DNA of 45,660 nucleotides from Planctomycetota bacterium (GCA_021791715.1 JAJYWB010000050.1:1-45660), one strand, 5' to 3'; positions 10,281 to 20,189 are shown, counted from the first letter of the stretch. Made by a program: numbers and translations. The notes: generated by a model not told the origin, from the sequence alone.

Positions 10281-10862
10281 TTAAACGGCGGATCGACCCG
10301 GGCGAATGCGGCGGTCGCGGAGTTCGAGCGCGAGACAAATCGCGATCGTTCCCGCGGCGAGCGCGGCGACGAACCACCAGGGTGAAAGCTTGGTGATATC
10401 GGCGAACGTCACTTTTCCAAGATCGCCGATCGAACCGAGAGCGCGGAAGATCGGGGGATAAACCTCGGCGTAAACCGCCGAGCCGACGAGCGCGCCCAAA
10501 ACCCCGACGATCGCGTCGCGCGATCCCTGGCCGATCGCGCCGAGCGCGGTTCCAGGGCAGTATCCCAAGAGCGCCATTCCGACGCCGAAGATCGCTCCGC
10601 CGATCGCGTTCATGGCGAGCGCAGCGTCCTTAACGTGGAGCGAGTGAATCGCGCCCGTTCCCAGCATCGCCCACACGCCGATCGCGCCGACGACGATCGC
10701 CGTGAGCATCGTTTTGAGCACGGTGAAATCGCGAAATCGAAATTGATTAATGATCACATTATATCGCGTAACGCCCCCGACCTGGAGCAGAAACCCGAAA
10801 ACAAGCCCGACCGAGGCGCCGAGCGCGAGCGAGCGAACGTCTTCAAAATAGTGTGTGAACAT
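10281..10862 (-). CDS. YeeE/YedE-family sulfur transport protein, second half-unit
   Basis: A 193-residue membrane protein of the YeeE/YedE (TsuA-like, COG2391) family, whose members import thiosulfate or other small sulfur species. Five or so hydrophobic segments are seen, and the motif LLGYCPGTALGAIGQGSRD carries the family Cys-Pro-Gly-Thr site. The ATG overlaps the stop of the upstream gene as TAATG, so the two are translationally coupled and probably form one transporter from two halves. The C-terminus is basic (RDRRIRPGRSAV). The longer open frame upstream of this ATG overlaps the partner gene and is not a real extension. Confidence 0.85.
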   Translation of the reverse strand: MFTHYFEDVRSLALGASVGLVFGFLLQVGGVTRYNVIINQFRFRDFTVLKTMLTAIVVGAIGVWAMLGTGAIHSLHVKDAALAMNAIGGAIFGVGMALLGYCPGTALGAIGQGSRDAIVGVLGALVGSAVYAEVYPPIFRALGSIGDLGKVTFADITKLSPWWFVAALAAGTIAICLALELRDRRIRPGRSAV

Positions 10863-11425
10863 TATTGAGCCCCCTCGCCGCGCCGTCGAATTCCGAACAG
10901 GATCGCCGCGGTCGCGACACCCGAGACGAACATCGAGACGAAGAACGTCCAACTCGAAACCGCGAGCTGCAGGCCCCCCGAGATGCCGTGCCCGCTCGTG
11001 CACCCTCCCGCCATCCGAGCGCCGAATAAGAGCAAAAACCCGCCGATAAACGCCGCGAGATAACGCTTGCCGACCGACGGTCCGAAACGCTCGGCCCAAA
11101 CCGATGGAACTCGCTCGCGTCCGAACCCGCCGCCGATCCGCGCCGCGAGGAACGATCCCGCGATCAACGCCAGATCGAGAGCCGCCTCCCAATTGAAGAT
11201 CGGCTTGATCCCTCCTGTTTTATCTCCATAAAGCTTGTGTAAATAAGCGTTTTTGGAAACGTGATCGGGCGCAGCGAGCGCGACGACCGATTCGGCCGCC
11301 CCCACGAACGGCGTGCTCGTTCCGATCGCCTTATCCATAAAATAGAACGTCGCCCAGCTCAACACGCCGATACCGATCCCGACGAAATACGGGCGCAGGC
11401 GTGGATCTCTTAGAATCGCGGTCAA
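10862..11425 (-). CDS. YeeE/YedE-family sulfur transport protein, first half-unit
   Basis: A 187-residue membrane protein and partner of the gene that overlaps its stop. The family motif GGCTSGHGISGG is present near the middle-to-end, with the Cys that in TsuA-type transporters contacts the sulfur substrate. The start is a TTG at 11425, supported by GGGAGG 6-7 bases upstream; no ATG lies nearby in frame. After the first helix there is an extracytoplasmic-looking segment (about 45-75) before the motif helices. Known members are single proteins or split pairs; here the pair is split with one Cys motif per half. The actual substrate is not shown by the sequence. Confidence 0.85.
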   Translation of the reverse strand: MTAILRDPRLRPYFVGIGIGVLSWATFYFMDKAIGTSTPFVGAAESVVALAAPDHVSKNAYLHKLYGDKTGGIKPIFNWEAALDLALIAGSFLAARIGGGFGRERVPSVWAERFGPSVGKRYLAAFIGGFLLLFGARMAGGCTSGHGISGGLQLAVSSWTFFVSMFVSGVATAAILFGIRRRGEGAQ

Positions 11426-11971
11426 ATCAAACCTCCCGCTCGGGTTACGCCGAAACGACGCGGCTCGACGCGTCGAGCGCCAAGCCGAGGTCGAACCGTC
11501 GCGTCGAGCCGAAAACTATTATAGCCGAGGAATCGCTCGCGTCGCCGCTCCAAACCTCACGGACAAACCGCCGACTTCGATCGCTCGACCAAGTTCGATG
11601 AAAAACGCCTCCTCGAACATGCTTTTCCATATCAATTGAAAATAGACCGTGATATTCAATTCTTGTTTCGACCCAGTCATCCAATTCGTATTCTCGAATA
11701 ATCGCATATTATTTAGACGACGCCGAATCGTTTGCGTCGAGATCGCGCTCCCCGAAGAAAACTTCCGCCTCGACTCGCGCCGGGCTTTACCATCGCGTTC
11801 CAACTTCGGAAAATGAGAATCGCTCGGTTAGACCCTCCCGCCCTGGAACCTGCCCGGAGACGATCGCCCCGCCGATAAAACGCCGCGGGACGGGGGGACG
11901 AGATCCCCGCGTTTTCGGCGTGAACGATCGCCGAATCGATCGTGCGAATCCTAGAATACTCGGATGAAATT
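11426..11971. other. Divergent intergenic region
   Basis: This separates the minus-strand sulfur-transport pair from the plus-strand cytochrome c fusion gene, so it should contain two promoters. Overlapping minus-strand frames show no domain. No RNA gene or repeat was recognised. Confidence 0.5.
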
Positions 11972-14900
11972 ATGAAAGTTCATTTTATTGTTTTCAAGAG
12001 GAAGGCGATTGTCGCCGCGGTTTCGGCGGTAAGCCTTTTGCTTTCGATCGTCGCCGTTGCGCGGGACGATCGCGCCGCCGGAGGGGGATCGCCCGATGAC
12101 GCCGCGGCGAAGGACGTTATCGCTCGAGCGGTCGGGAAGCTCGCCGACGCTTCGGGGTATCGCTGGACGACGACGATCGCGGCGCGGGATTCGGCGCCGT
12201 TCGCCAGGGCCGGAGGCGATTCGGGCTCGACCGAAAAGACGGGATTCACACTTGTTGCGATATCTTCGGCGACTGGAACGCGTGAGTTCGTAACGAAAGC
12301 CGGGAAAACCGCGGTATTTGTCGACGGGAACTGGCGGAAGCTCGAACCCCCCGCCGCCCAGGTCGGACGCGTGTCGGCGAATCCCGGCGCGGCCGATTTC
12401 CGCACGATCTCCGAGTTCAAACTTCCCGCCGCACGCGCCCTCGAACTGATCGGCATGGGGGCGTCGTGCCGTCGCGAGGGAAATACGGTCACGGTTACGC
12501 TGAGCCCCGAGGTCGCCGGCAAATTGCTCGAAGCCGAATTCCCGGCGCCAAGACGCCGAGGCGGAGGCGGCCAAACCGAAGTCCCGATCAAGGATCCGAA
12601 GGGAACGGTCGTCTTCCAAATCGAGGGGGGAACACTGGACGAGTTCACCCTCAACCTGAGCGGCTCGCGAAAGATCTTTGACGACGACGTGAAGCTCGAC
12701 CGATCGAAGACGACCAAAATCGCCGCGATCGGCTCGACAAAAGTTGAAACCGCCGACGACGCGCGCGAGATCGTCGAGGCGATGATCGCGGGGGTCGAGT
12801 CGAACGTGTTCACTCCCGAGCCGGGTTTCCGCAAGCTTTTCGACGGTCGAACGCTCTCGGGCTGGGAGGGTCGACCCGGATTCTGGTCGGTCGAAGATCG
12901 CGCGATCGTCGGTCGAACCACCAAAGACAACCCGCTTAAGCGCAACACATTTTTATTTGCGAAATCCAATGGCAAAAACATAATTGTGAACGACTTCGAG
13001 TTGCGGCTTTCTTATCGCATCACCGCGGATAACGACACGGGCTTCGCCAATTCGGGGATTCAATATCGGAGCAAAGACAAGGGAGACTTTGTGGCCGCGG
13101 GTTATCAGGCCGATATGGAGGCGGGATCGAGATTCTCGGGCGTACTTTATGACGAGGCGGGCGGCGCAGGCGGGCGCGGCGTGATGGCGCAGCGCGGCGA
13201 AAAGGTTACCTGGACGTCCGACGGTAAGAAACGGGTGAACGGCCGGCTCGGTTCCTCCGAGGAAATTCAGGCGAAGATCAAAAAGGACGACTGGAATGAA
13301 TATATCGTGATCGCACGCGGAAATCACATTCAACACTTTATCAACGGCGTTATGACCGTTGATGTGTTTGACGACTCGGCGAAGCGGCTCGATTCGGGGA
13401 TCCTGGCGCTTCAGCTTCACGCGGGGCGGCCGATGACGGTTCGGTTCAAGGATATTCGGATCAAGTCGTTGCGGTCGGCGGCCGAGTCGGCGATCGCCGA
13501 CGTTCGGATCGCCAAAGGATTTCGGTTGGATTTGATGTATTCGGCGCCGAGGGAGACTCAGGGCTCGTGGGTGGCGCTTTGCTCCGATCCCAAGGGACGG
13601 TTGATCACCGCGGATCAGAACGGCAAGCTTTACAGGTCGACACTTCCCGCACCTGGCGAAAGCGGATCGATCGAACCCGAGGCGATCGGAGTCGACCTCG
13701 CCGGAGCGCACGGGCTGCTTTACGCGTTCGATAGCCTTTACGTGATGGTGAACGAGCGGGGTACGCACGGGCTTTATCGCGTACGTGATACCGACGGCGA
13801 CGATCGATACGACGAGGTGAAACTGCTGCGAGAAATTCGAGGCGGGGGCGAGCACGGAATGCACTCGATCGTTCTTTCGCCGGACGGAAAGTCGCTTTAC
13901 GTGGTGTGCGGCAATTCGACCGAGTTGACAAAAGTCGATTCTTCGCGCGTTCCGCTCAATTGGGGCGAAGACAACCTCGCGTGCCGGATCCCGACGGGGT
14001 TTATGGATAACTCGCTCGCACCGCAGGGCTGGATCGCCCGGACCGATCGCGACGGCAAGGAATGGGAGCTGATCGCCGCGGGAATGCGCAATCCGTTCGA
14101 TATCGCCTTCAATCACGACGGCGAGCTATTTACATATGACGCCGACATGGAATGGGACATCGGCGAGCCGTGGTATCGTCCGACACGCGTCAATCACGTG
14201 ATCGCCGGCGCCGAGTTCGGCTTCCGCAACGGCTCGGGGAAGTGGCCCTCGTATTTTATCGATAGTTTCGGGTCGGTCGTCGATATCGGCCCGGGATCTC
14301 CGACGGGTATCACGTTCGGCTACGGCGCGAAATTCCCCGAGAAGTATCGCAACGCTCTGTTCATCAGCGACTGGAGCTTCGGCAAGCTTCGAGCCGTTCA
14401 TCTAAAACCCGAAGGAGCGTCTTATACCGCGGAGGTCGAGGATTTTCTCAGCGGCCAGCCGTTGCCGATTACCGATGTGATTATTCATCCACACGACGGC
14501 GCGATGTACCTGACGGTCGGCGGCCGAGGGGCTCAATCGGCTCTCTACCGAGTAACATATGTCGGAAACGAGAGCGCGTCTTCGGTTTCGCCGGTCGCAT
14601 CGGCGTCGGTCGCCTCTTCGGCTACGGCGCGGCGGGCCTTGCGGCGTTCGCTCGAGGCTTTCCAGGGACGGAAAGACAAGGCCGCGGTGGAAGCGGTTTG
14701 GCCGTATCTGGGCGATCAAGAACGAGCGATTCGCTACGCGGCGAGGGTCGCTCTCGAATGGCAAGACCCAGCCGAGTGGAGCGAGAAGGCGCTGCGCGAA
14801 ACCGACCCGCGCAAGGCGATCGCGGCGCTTGTCGCGCTCGCTCGAGTGAGCGGAAAAGACGAGCCCCATCGCAAGCCGACCGATCCCGCTCCCGATCCCG

Positions 14901-15934
14901 CGACCCGCGGTCGGATCTTGGCGGCGCTTGATGCGATCGATTGGTCGAGGCTCGAACGCGCCGATCGAATCGACCTGCTCCGCGCCTATTCACTTACGTT
15001 TATAAGACTTGGGCGACCGGGCGACGACGAATGCCGGAGATCGGCCGCGAAGTTCGATGCGTTGTTCCCGTCGCGCGCCGCCGAGGTCGATTACTTGCTC
15101 GCCGAGATCCTCTCATATCTTCAAGCGCCGACCGCGGCGACGAAGGTGATGAAGGCGCTTCGAGAATCGACCACGCAGGAGGCGCAGATCCAGTATGCGC
15201 TCGTGCTGCGAGGCCTGAAGGCGGGCTGGACGCCTGAGCTTCGCGACGAGTATTTCCGCTGGTTCGCCGAAACGGCTTCGACCTACCGCGGCGGCAATAC
15301 GTTCGCAAGCTCGTTAAGGACGATCAAATCGCAAGCGATCGAATCGTTGAGCGAAGCCGAAAAGGCCGCGCTCAAGCCGATCCTCGACGCTCAACCCTCC
15401 GGCAAATCGCCGCGCGAGCTGCTCGCGGCGCGGAAGTCGATCCGGGAATGGACGCTTATTGATCTGATCCCCGTCGTGGAGCGCGGTTTGCGCGAGCGTC
15501 GCGACCTCGATCGGGGAAGGCGGCTTTATGGGATCGCCGCGTGCGCCGTGTGCCACCGGTTCGGGAACGAGGGGGGCGGGGTCGGCCCCGATCTTACGGC
15601 CGTCGCGGGTCGGTTCAACGTCCGCGACCTGCTCGAGGCGATTGTCGAACCGAGCAAGGTGATCAGCGATCAATACGGGGCGGTTTCGATCGCCAAGAAA
15701 GACGGCAGGGTCGTCACGGGTCGCGTGGGGAATCTTTCGGGAAACTCGTTGAACGTGATTGAAGATATGTTCGATCCCGGTCGATCCACAAATGTAAGGC
15801 GCGAGGATATCGAGGAGATTCAGCCTTCGAAGGTTTCGCCGATGCCCGCGGGATTGCTGAACAGTTTAACCGAGGATGAGATTCTCGATCTTGTCGCGTA
15901 TCTGCTGGCGCGGGGCGAATCGCGCGACAAGTAA
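11972..15934 (+). CDS. Secreted DUF1080 / dehydrogenase / HEAT / cytochrome c fusion protein
   Basis: A very large (about 1320 aa) exported protein of the planctomycete-verrucomicrobial type. Order of parts: signal peptide (about 1-30), an uncharacterised region of 30-280, DUF1080 (3-keto-disaccharide hydrolase-like, LamG fold) from FRKLFDGRTLSGWEG near 284 to about 495, a six-bladed propeller like the PVC membrane-bound dehydrogenases (about 505-875), a helical HEAT-like region (about 880-1170), and a C-terminal haem-binding domain with CAVCH at about 1191 followed by GGGVGPDLT. It probably acts on sugars in the periplasm and passes electrons to the c haem; this is inferred from the families. 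ATG 11972 is preferred over GTG 11942 because the signal peptide begins there. The N-terminal 250 residues are an addition to the commoner DUF1080-propeller-cytochrome plan. Confidence 0.88.
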   Translation: MKVHFIVFKRKAIVAAVSAVSLLLSIVAVARDDRAAGGGSPDDAAAKDVIARAVGKLADASGYRWTTTIAARDSAPFARAGGDSGSTEKTGFTLVAISSATGTREFVTKAGKTAVFVDGNWRKLEPPAAQVGRVSANPGAADFRTISEFKLPAARALELIGMGASCRREGNTVTVTLSPEVAGKLLEAEFPAPRRRGGGGQTEVPIKDPKGTVVFQIEGGTLDEFTLNLSGSRKIFDDDVKLDRSKTTKIAAIGSTKVETADDAREIVEAMIAGVESNVFTPEPGFRKLFDGRTLSGWEGRPGFWSVEDRAIVGRTTKDNPLKRNTFLFAKSNGKNIIVNDFELRLSYRITADNDTGFANSGIQYRSKDKGDFVAAGYQADMEAGSRFSGVLYDEAGGAGGRGVMAQRGEKVTWTSDGKKRVNGRLGSSEEIQAKIKKDDWNEYIVIARGNHIQHFINGVMTVDVFDDSAKRLDSGILALQLHAGRPMTVRFKDIRIKSLRSAAESAIADVRIAKGFRLDLMYSAPRETQGSWVALCSDPKGRLITADQNGKLYRSTLPAPGESGSIEPEAIGVDLAGAHGLLYAFDSLYVMVNERGTHGLYRVRDTDGDDRYDEVKLLREIRGGGEHGMHSIVLSPDGKSLYVVCGNSTELTKVDSSRVPLNWGEDNLACRIPTGFMDNSLAPQGWIARTDRDGKEWELIAAGMRNPFDIAFNHDGELFTYDADMEWDIGEPWYRPTRVNHVIAGAEFGFRNGSGKWPSYFIDSFGSVVDIGPGSPTGITFGYGAKFPEKYRNALFISDWSFGKLRAVHLKPEGASYTAEVEDFLSGQPLPITDVIIHPHDGAMYLTVGGRGAQSALYRVTYVGNESASSVSPVASASVASSATARRALRRSLEAFQGRKDKAAVEAVWPYLGDQERAIRYAARVALEWQDPAEWSEKALRETDPRKAIAALVALARVSGKDEPHRKPTDPAPDPATRGRILAALDAIDWSRLERADRIDLLRAYSLTFIRLGRPGDDECRRSAAKFDALFPSRAAEVDYLLAEILSYLQAPTAATKVMKALRESTTQEAQIQYALVLRGLKAGWTPELRDEYFRWFAETASTYRGGNTFASSLRTIKSQAIESLSEAEKAALKPILDAQPSGKSPRELLAARKSIREWTLIDLIPVVERGLRERRDLDRGRRLYGIAACAVCHRFGNEGGGVGPDLTAVAGRFNVRDLLEAIVEPSKVISDQYGAVSIAKKDGRVVTGRVGNLSGNSLNVIEDMFDPGRSTNVRREDIEEIQPSKVSPMPAGLLNSLTEDEILDLVAYLLARGESRDK

Positions 15935-15950
15935 ACCCGCCGACCCGACG

Positions 15951-15990
15951 ACCGCGCCGCTCGGCGTCCGCTCGAACGCGGCGGCGCGGT
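15951..15990 (+). terminator. Strong GC hairpin after the cytochrome c fusion gene
   Basis: Perfect 10-bp arms ACCGCGCCGC / GCGGCGCGGT enclose a 20-base loop, 16 bases after the stop codon. There is no T-run behind it, so it is either a weak or Rho-assisted terminator or an mRNA 3'-end stabiliser. Confidence 0.5.
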
Positions 15991-16494
15991 TCCCGAAGAA
16001 TGAATTATACATACATAATAGTTTGCCGGCGATCGAGTCTCTTGCAGATTTGAGAAACGCTCTCGATTTCTTTCGGGCGAGGTCGAAGGATCTCGCCCTT
16101 CTTATTGATGGAGAAATCACGGTGTGATTGACGTATGGAAGTTCCTCCCGAGTTGGGAAACGATAACACGGTTTGAGAAACTTCGTTACGGTTTGGGGCG
16201 TCACAATTCTCGATCTCGACTCCGATCCGCCTCATCTTAAAACGCTCGTAATGGCGAGGGGACGTCGTCGTCAAGCGTGCGACCGTCGCACCAAAAGGAT
16301 ACTAATTAAATAATATGAGAATTTACAGAAAACAATCGGATTCGCCGGCGCGACCGGACAGAACCGAACGTCTCATTGTTTAACATGCGGCCGTATTATT
16401 GGTGAATCGTCGCCGATACCGGTATCATCGAGCCGCGAGGGTCTCGAAAGCTTTTCCGCAAAGCCTCCAACGGATTTCCGATCAGGAGAACGCA
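15991..16494. other. Intergenic region upstream of the alkyl sulfatase
   Basis: No gene or RNA recognised. The part at 16300-16400 is AT-richer than average and is the likeliest promoter area for the downstream gene. Confidence 0.5.
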
Positions 16495-18585
16495 ATGCCC
16501 ACCCGACGTCGGTTCGTGCAGTCGCTCCCCGCGCTCGCCGCGGCGAGCCGGATCTTACTCGAATCGAGCCCGGCGCAGGCCCGGGCGCTCGACCCGCCCC
16601 AGGGGCATTTCCACCCCAAGGGAAAGGGCGCCTCGAAGTTCACCAAGGAAGTCCTCAAGAAGGCTCGCGCCGAACTCCCCTTCGCCGACGAGCGCGACTT
16701 CGAAGAACAGCGCAGGGGACTGATCGCTCCAATGAAGGATCTTCAAATCAAGGCCGAAGACGGACAGATCGCCTGGGACATGGAGAAATTCCAGTTTCTC
16801 GACCGGAAAGAAGAGTTCGATACCATACATCCGTCGCTGCATCGAATCGGCCGATTAAACAACAATTATGGTCTTTATGAGGTAATCCCGGGTATCTACC
16901 AGGCGCGGGGGTTCGACCTGACGCAGGCGACCTTCGTACGAGGCAAGACCGGATGGATCGTCTTCGACCCGCTCGTCAGCCCAGAGACGATGCGAGCGGC
17001 CTGGAAGCTGTTCCAGGAGCATGTCGGCAAGGGGCTGCCGATCACGACGGTCATTTACTCACATTCGCACGGCGACCACTGGGGCGGCGTTCGCGGCGTC
17101 GTCGACGAGACCGACGTGAGGGCCGGCAAGGTCGCGATCGTGGCGCCTCGCGACTTCATGGAACACGTCGTCTCCGAGAACGTCTACGCCGGCGCCGCGA
17201 TGAACCGACGGATGTACTACCAGTACGGCGCGCTCCTCCCCGCGGGTCCTTATGGATACGTCGGCCAGGGGCTCGGCCAGGGAGTCTCCAAGGGAAACCC
17301 GGGCCTGATCGCCCCGACGCGAATCGTCGAGAAAGACTTCGAGGAAATCGAGGTCGACGGCGTCCGGATGATCTTCCAGAACACGCCGTTCACCGAGGCG
17401 CCCTCTGAAATGAACACATATATACCCGAGATGAAAGCGATTTGGATCGCCGAGAACGTGGTCGCGAGCCTGCACAACATCTACACGCTCCGCGGGGCGC
17501 TGGTGCGCGACGCCCTCAACTGGTCGAAGCACATCAACGAGGCGCTCTACCGGTTCGGCGGGGAGGCCGAGGTTCTCTTCGCGGCGCACCACTGGCCTCG
17601 CTGGGGTAACGACCGCATCCGGGAGATCCTGAGAGATCAGCGCGACCTCTACGCCAACTTCAACAACCAGATCCTCCACCTGGCGAACCAGGGTGTAACC
17701 ATCAACGAGATCCACAATGTTTATGAACCGCCGAAAAGCCTCCGGCGGAAGTGGTACTGCCGCGGCTATCACGGCTCGGTTCAGCACAACGCCCGCGCCG
17801 TGATCAACCGTTACCTTGGCTACTGGGACTGCAATCCGGCGACTCTGATCCCGCTCTCGCCCGACGAATCGGCGCCGCTTTATGTCGAGATGATGGGGGG
17901 CGCCGAGAAGATCCTCAGCCGCGCCCGAACGCTGCACGAGGAAGGGAAATACCTGCTCGCCTCGGAGATCCTGAACAAGCTGGTGTACGCCGAACCCTCG
18001 AACCGACAGGCCAAGGATTTGCTGGCGGACGTCTTCGAGCAAATCGGCTACCAGCAGGAAAACCCGGGGCTGCGGAACAGCTTCCTCGCGGGGGCTTATG
18101 AGCTGAGGTCGGGCATCCCACAAGGAGGCTCGGTGAAGTCGAGCGGCCCGGACGTCATCCGCGCGATGACGACCGAACTGTTCCTCAACTTCCTGGGTAT
18201 TCGCATGGACAGTCGCAAGGCCGAGGGCCTGCGATTCACCATCAACTTGATCACCCCGGACAACGGCGAGAAGTTCGCGATCGAGCTCGAGAACGCCACG
18301 CTCACGAACATCCCCGGATACCTCGCCGAAAAGCCCGACCTAACGCTGACGATCAACCGATCGGATCTCGAGCAAGCGATGACGGGCAAGAAGTCGATCG
18401 AGGCGCATCTCAAAGACGGTACAGCGAAGGCCGAGGGGGACGTCTCGATTCTGGCGAAGCTCGCGGCGACCATGGTGGAGTTCGACGACAAATTCGAGAT
18501 CCTCCCCGGTACGAAGGGGGTACGAGCGTCGGCGAAGCCGGCCGACCCGTACGAAGCCGTCCCCGAGGTGAGCGACGCGGAGTAG
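16495..18585 (+). CDS. Tat-exported alkyl/aryl sulfatase (SdsA1/BDS1 type)
   Basis: A metallo-beta-lactamase-fold alkyl sulfatase, which cleaves sulfate from alkyl sulfates such as SDS outside the cytoplasm. It has 696 residues from ATG 16495 (AGGAGA 6-7 bases upstream). The N-terminus has a twin-arginine signal (RRRFVQSLPALAAAS). The zinc site HSHGDHWGG is at about 190-198; acidic ligands fall in EMKAIWIAENVV, and a later His in FAAHHWPRWG. A helical dimerisation region follows, and the last about 130 residues match the SCP2-like C-terminal domain that binds the alkyl chain (LEQAMTGKKSIEAHLKDGTAKAEGD). Length and domain order fit the family. The codon choice (CTG, AAG, GCC) and fewer CGATCG words than in neighbours hint at transfer. 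An upstream in-frame extension to 16399 lacks a signal and is not used. Confidence 0.93.
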   Translation: MPTRRRFVQSLPALAAASRILLESSPAQARALDPPQGHFHPKGKGASKFTKEVLKKARAELPFADERDFEEQRRGLIAPMKDLQIKAEDGQIAWDMEKFQFLDRKEEFDTIHPSLHRIGRLNNNYGLYEVIPGIYQARGFDLTQATFVRGKTGWIVFDPLVSPETMRAAWKLFQEHVGKGLPITTVIYSHSHGDHWGGVRGVVDETDVRAGKVAIVAPRDFMEHVVSENVYAGAAMNRRMYYQYGALLPAGPYGYVGQGLGQGVSKGNPGLIAPTRIVEKDFEEIEVDGVRMIFQNTPFTEAPSEMNTYIPEMKAIWIAENVVASLHNIYTLRGALVRDALNWSKHINEALYRFGGEAEVLFAAHHWPRWGNDRIREILRDQRDLYANFNNQILHLANQGVTINEIHNVYEPPKSLRRKWYCRGYHGSVQHNARAVINRYLGYWDCNPATLIPLSPDESAPLYVEMMGGAEKILSRARTLHEEGKYLLASEILNKLVYAEPSNRQAKDLLADVFEQIGYQQENPGLRNSFLAGAYELRSGIPQGGSVKSSGPDVIRAMTTELFLNFLGIRMDSRKAEGLRFTINLITPDNGEKFAIELENATLTNIPGYLAEKPDLTLTINRSDLEQAMTGKKSIEAHLKDGTAKAEGDVSILAKLAATMVEFDDKFEILPGTKGVRASAKPADPYEAVPEVSDAE

Positions 18586-19065
18586 CCGCGGAACTCGTCC
18601 GAGTCGCCCCCCGTTACGATCACGATCGACGCGGGAGCGGGCGTGAAACTCGCTTCGATCTCGATCCCGAAGTTCGGTTCGGCTTCGCGACGGCCGCCCG
18701 ATCGATCAACGCATAAACATTCATGCGGATCTTGGACAATTAAGCGAGGCGGAGTCTAGCTCGATCCGCCTCGCGGTTTGCGAATCTCAATATAAGCCCC
18801 GCTTCAAGGGCCGAAGTAAGGGAAAGGATTATTAATTTATTATTACGCATGAGCTTACAGATTTAAATATATATTGATTAAAATCTTATCAATGTTAGCC
18901 CTCGGTCGCGGGATGCGTCCGCCGGTTATGGATGGCGCGCACGGGTTCTGTTTTGGAGCGAGGAGCGACGACGGCTTTTTAACTCGGAAAATCCGGACGA
19001 TAATCCTATGCGTGGGACGCCCGACCGCGACGTTCGTCATCAATGAGAAAATGGAGCATACGAAT
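18586..19065. other. Intergenic, AT-rich in part
   Basis: Apart from the hairpin at 18744-18774 nothing was recognised. 18825-18895 is strikingly AT-rich (TTAAATATATATTGATTAAA). It may hold the promoter of the VOC gene; an open frame runs from there into that gene but looks non-coding before 19066. Confidence 0.5.
18744..18774 (+). terminator. Hairpin downstream of the alkyl sulfatase
   Basis: Perfect 10-bp arms GCGAGGCGGA / TCCGCCTCGC with an 11-base loop, followed by GGTTTGCG. It lies 160 bases after the stop. The missing T-run makes function as an intrinsic terminator uncertain. Confidence 0.45.
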
Positions 19066-19542
19066 ATGAAGCCGAAGAACACGATCTGCATCTGGTTCGA
19101 TAACAATGCGCAAGCCGCGGCGAGCTTCTACGCGTCGACGTTCCCGGATAGTGAAGTGATTGCGATTCACAAGGCGCCCGACGATTATCCTGGCGGCAAG
19201 AAGGGGGAGGTGCTCATGGTCGAGTTCACCGTGCTGGGCGTTCGGTGTCTCGGCCTCAACGGCGGCCCGGCGTTCAAGCATAACGAGGCGTTTTCCTTTC
19301 AGATCGCGACCGACGATCAGGAAGAGACGGACCGCTTTTGGAATGCGATCGTCGGCGCCGGCGGCGAGGAAAGTGCGTGCGGTTGGTGCAAGGACCGCTG
19401 GGGCGTCTCCTGGCAGATTACACCCCGCGCTCTAACCGACGCGATCTCGGCGGGCGGCGATGCGGCGAAACGTGTTTTCGCGGCGATGATGACGATGAAG
19501 AAGATCGATGTCGCCGCGATCGAGGCGGCACGGCGCGGTTAA
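19066..19542 (+). CDS. VOC-superfamily protein, PhnB-like
   Basis: A 158-residue cytosolic protein of the vicinal-oxygen-chelate fold, in the PhnB-like / 3-demethylubiquinone-methyltransferase-like group. It shows the typical opening (ICIWFDNNAQAAASFYASTFPDS), the central LNGGPAFKHNEAFSFQI and the closing CGWCKDRWGVSWQITP. Proteins of this group bind a metal or small ligand but most have no proven activity, so the function stays open. ATG 19066 is chosen with GGAG 9 bases upstream; a longer in-frame start would add about 64 residues unlike the family. It stands alone, more than 400 bases from its neighbours. Confidence 0.88.
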   Translation: MKPKNTICIWFDNNAQAAASFYASTFPDSEVIAIHKAPDDYPGGKKGEVLMVEFTVLGVRCLGLNGGPAFKHNEAFSFQIATDDQEETDRFWNAIVGAGGEESACGWCKDRWGVSWQITPRALTDAISAGGDAAKRVFAAMMTMKKIDVAAIEAARRG

Positions 19543-20036
19543 CTTCGAAAGAACGGCTTGCGTCGCGCAAGGGACTCGGAATCCCACCAAGGCTTTCCGC
19601 ATCGTGATCGCGGACGCCTGGCGCCTCCCGAGGCCCGGAGACTCCGGCGCGTCGGTTTCGACGCAACGACATTCTTCACTGGAAATCTCCTCGCCGCACA
19701 CACGCCGTCGCACCAGCGCCGGCGCCGATCAAAATTCCCGACAGATATTGGGGCATCGGGGGCGACCCGACTCCCTTGGAACTTTCGCACGCGTGACGAG
19801 GGTTCGGCAAGCCGCTCCAAGATTTCAGATAAGCTCGCGACTTTTTACCTCGGCGAATTCTGGATATTATTTTTTATGATTATGAACAACTTATCAGTTT
19901 GCATTTCCATGGAAATCGGCTCGAACTGAGCTTTGCAACACAAAGCTAATCCGCTAAACTTGAGAACCGGGCGCAAACCGAGGAATTCCGAGCCTCGGAT
20001 TGATCGCGAGCGTCGAAATTAAGGAGATCGCCGGGT
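19543..20036. other. Intergenic region
   Basis: No supported gene. Frames of around 90-120 codons on both strands overlap each other and show only Arg/Ser-rich composition. 19855-19925 is AT-rich. Confidence 0.5.
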
Positions 20037-20189
20037 ATGATCGCCAAACAAAAGGTCGGCGGTGTTCGTTTTTGGAGGTGGATTACGCTCGCGTTCGTTC
20101 TGGGCGCGGCGGTCGGTTTCGCCGCCGGTATCGTCGCCTTCATTGTTCTTCAAACTGTACTTCAAGCGCGGATTTCCTATGCTCAATAG
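20037..20189 (+). CDS. Small single-helix membrane protein (50 aa)
   Basis: A short gene with a good ribosome site (AAGGAG, 10 bases before the ATG). The product has a basic, aromatic N-terminus (MIAKQKVGGVRFWRWI), one long hydrophobic helix rich in Ala/Gly/Val (about 16-42), and a short tail ending in SYAQ. That is the layout of a small inner-membrane protein with the N-terminus inside. I do not recognise a family. The opposite-strand frame over the same bases has no such pattern. It lies 230 bases before a DUF2975-like membrane protein; any link is a guess. Confidence 0.6.
   Translation: MIAKQKVGGVRFWRWITLAFVLGAAVGFAAGIVAFIVLQTVLQARISYAQ

Noticed and set aside
12953..14116. A 387-codon frame antisense to the cytochrome c fusion gene
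   Set aside because: It overlaps conserved DUF1080 and propeller coding sequence and has no family character.
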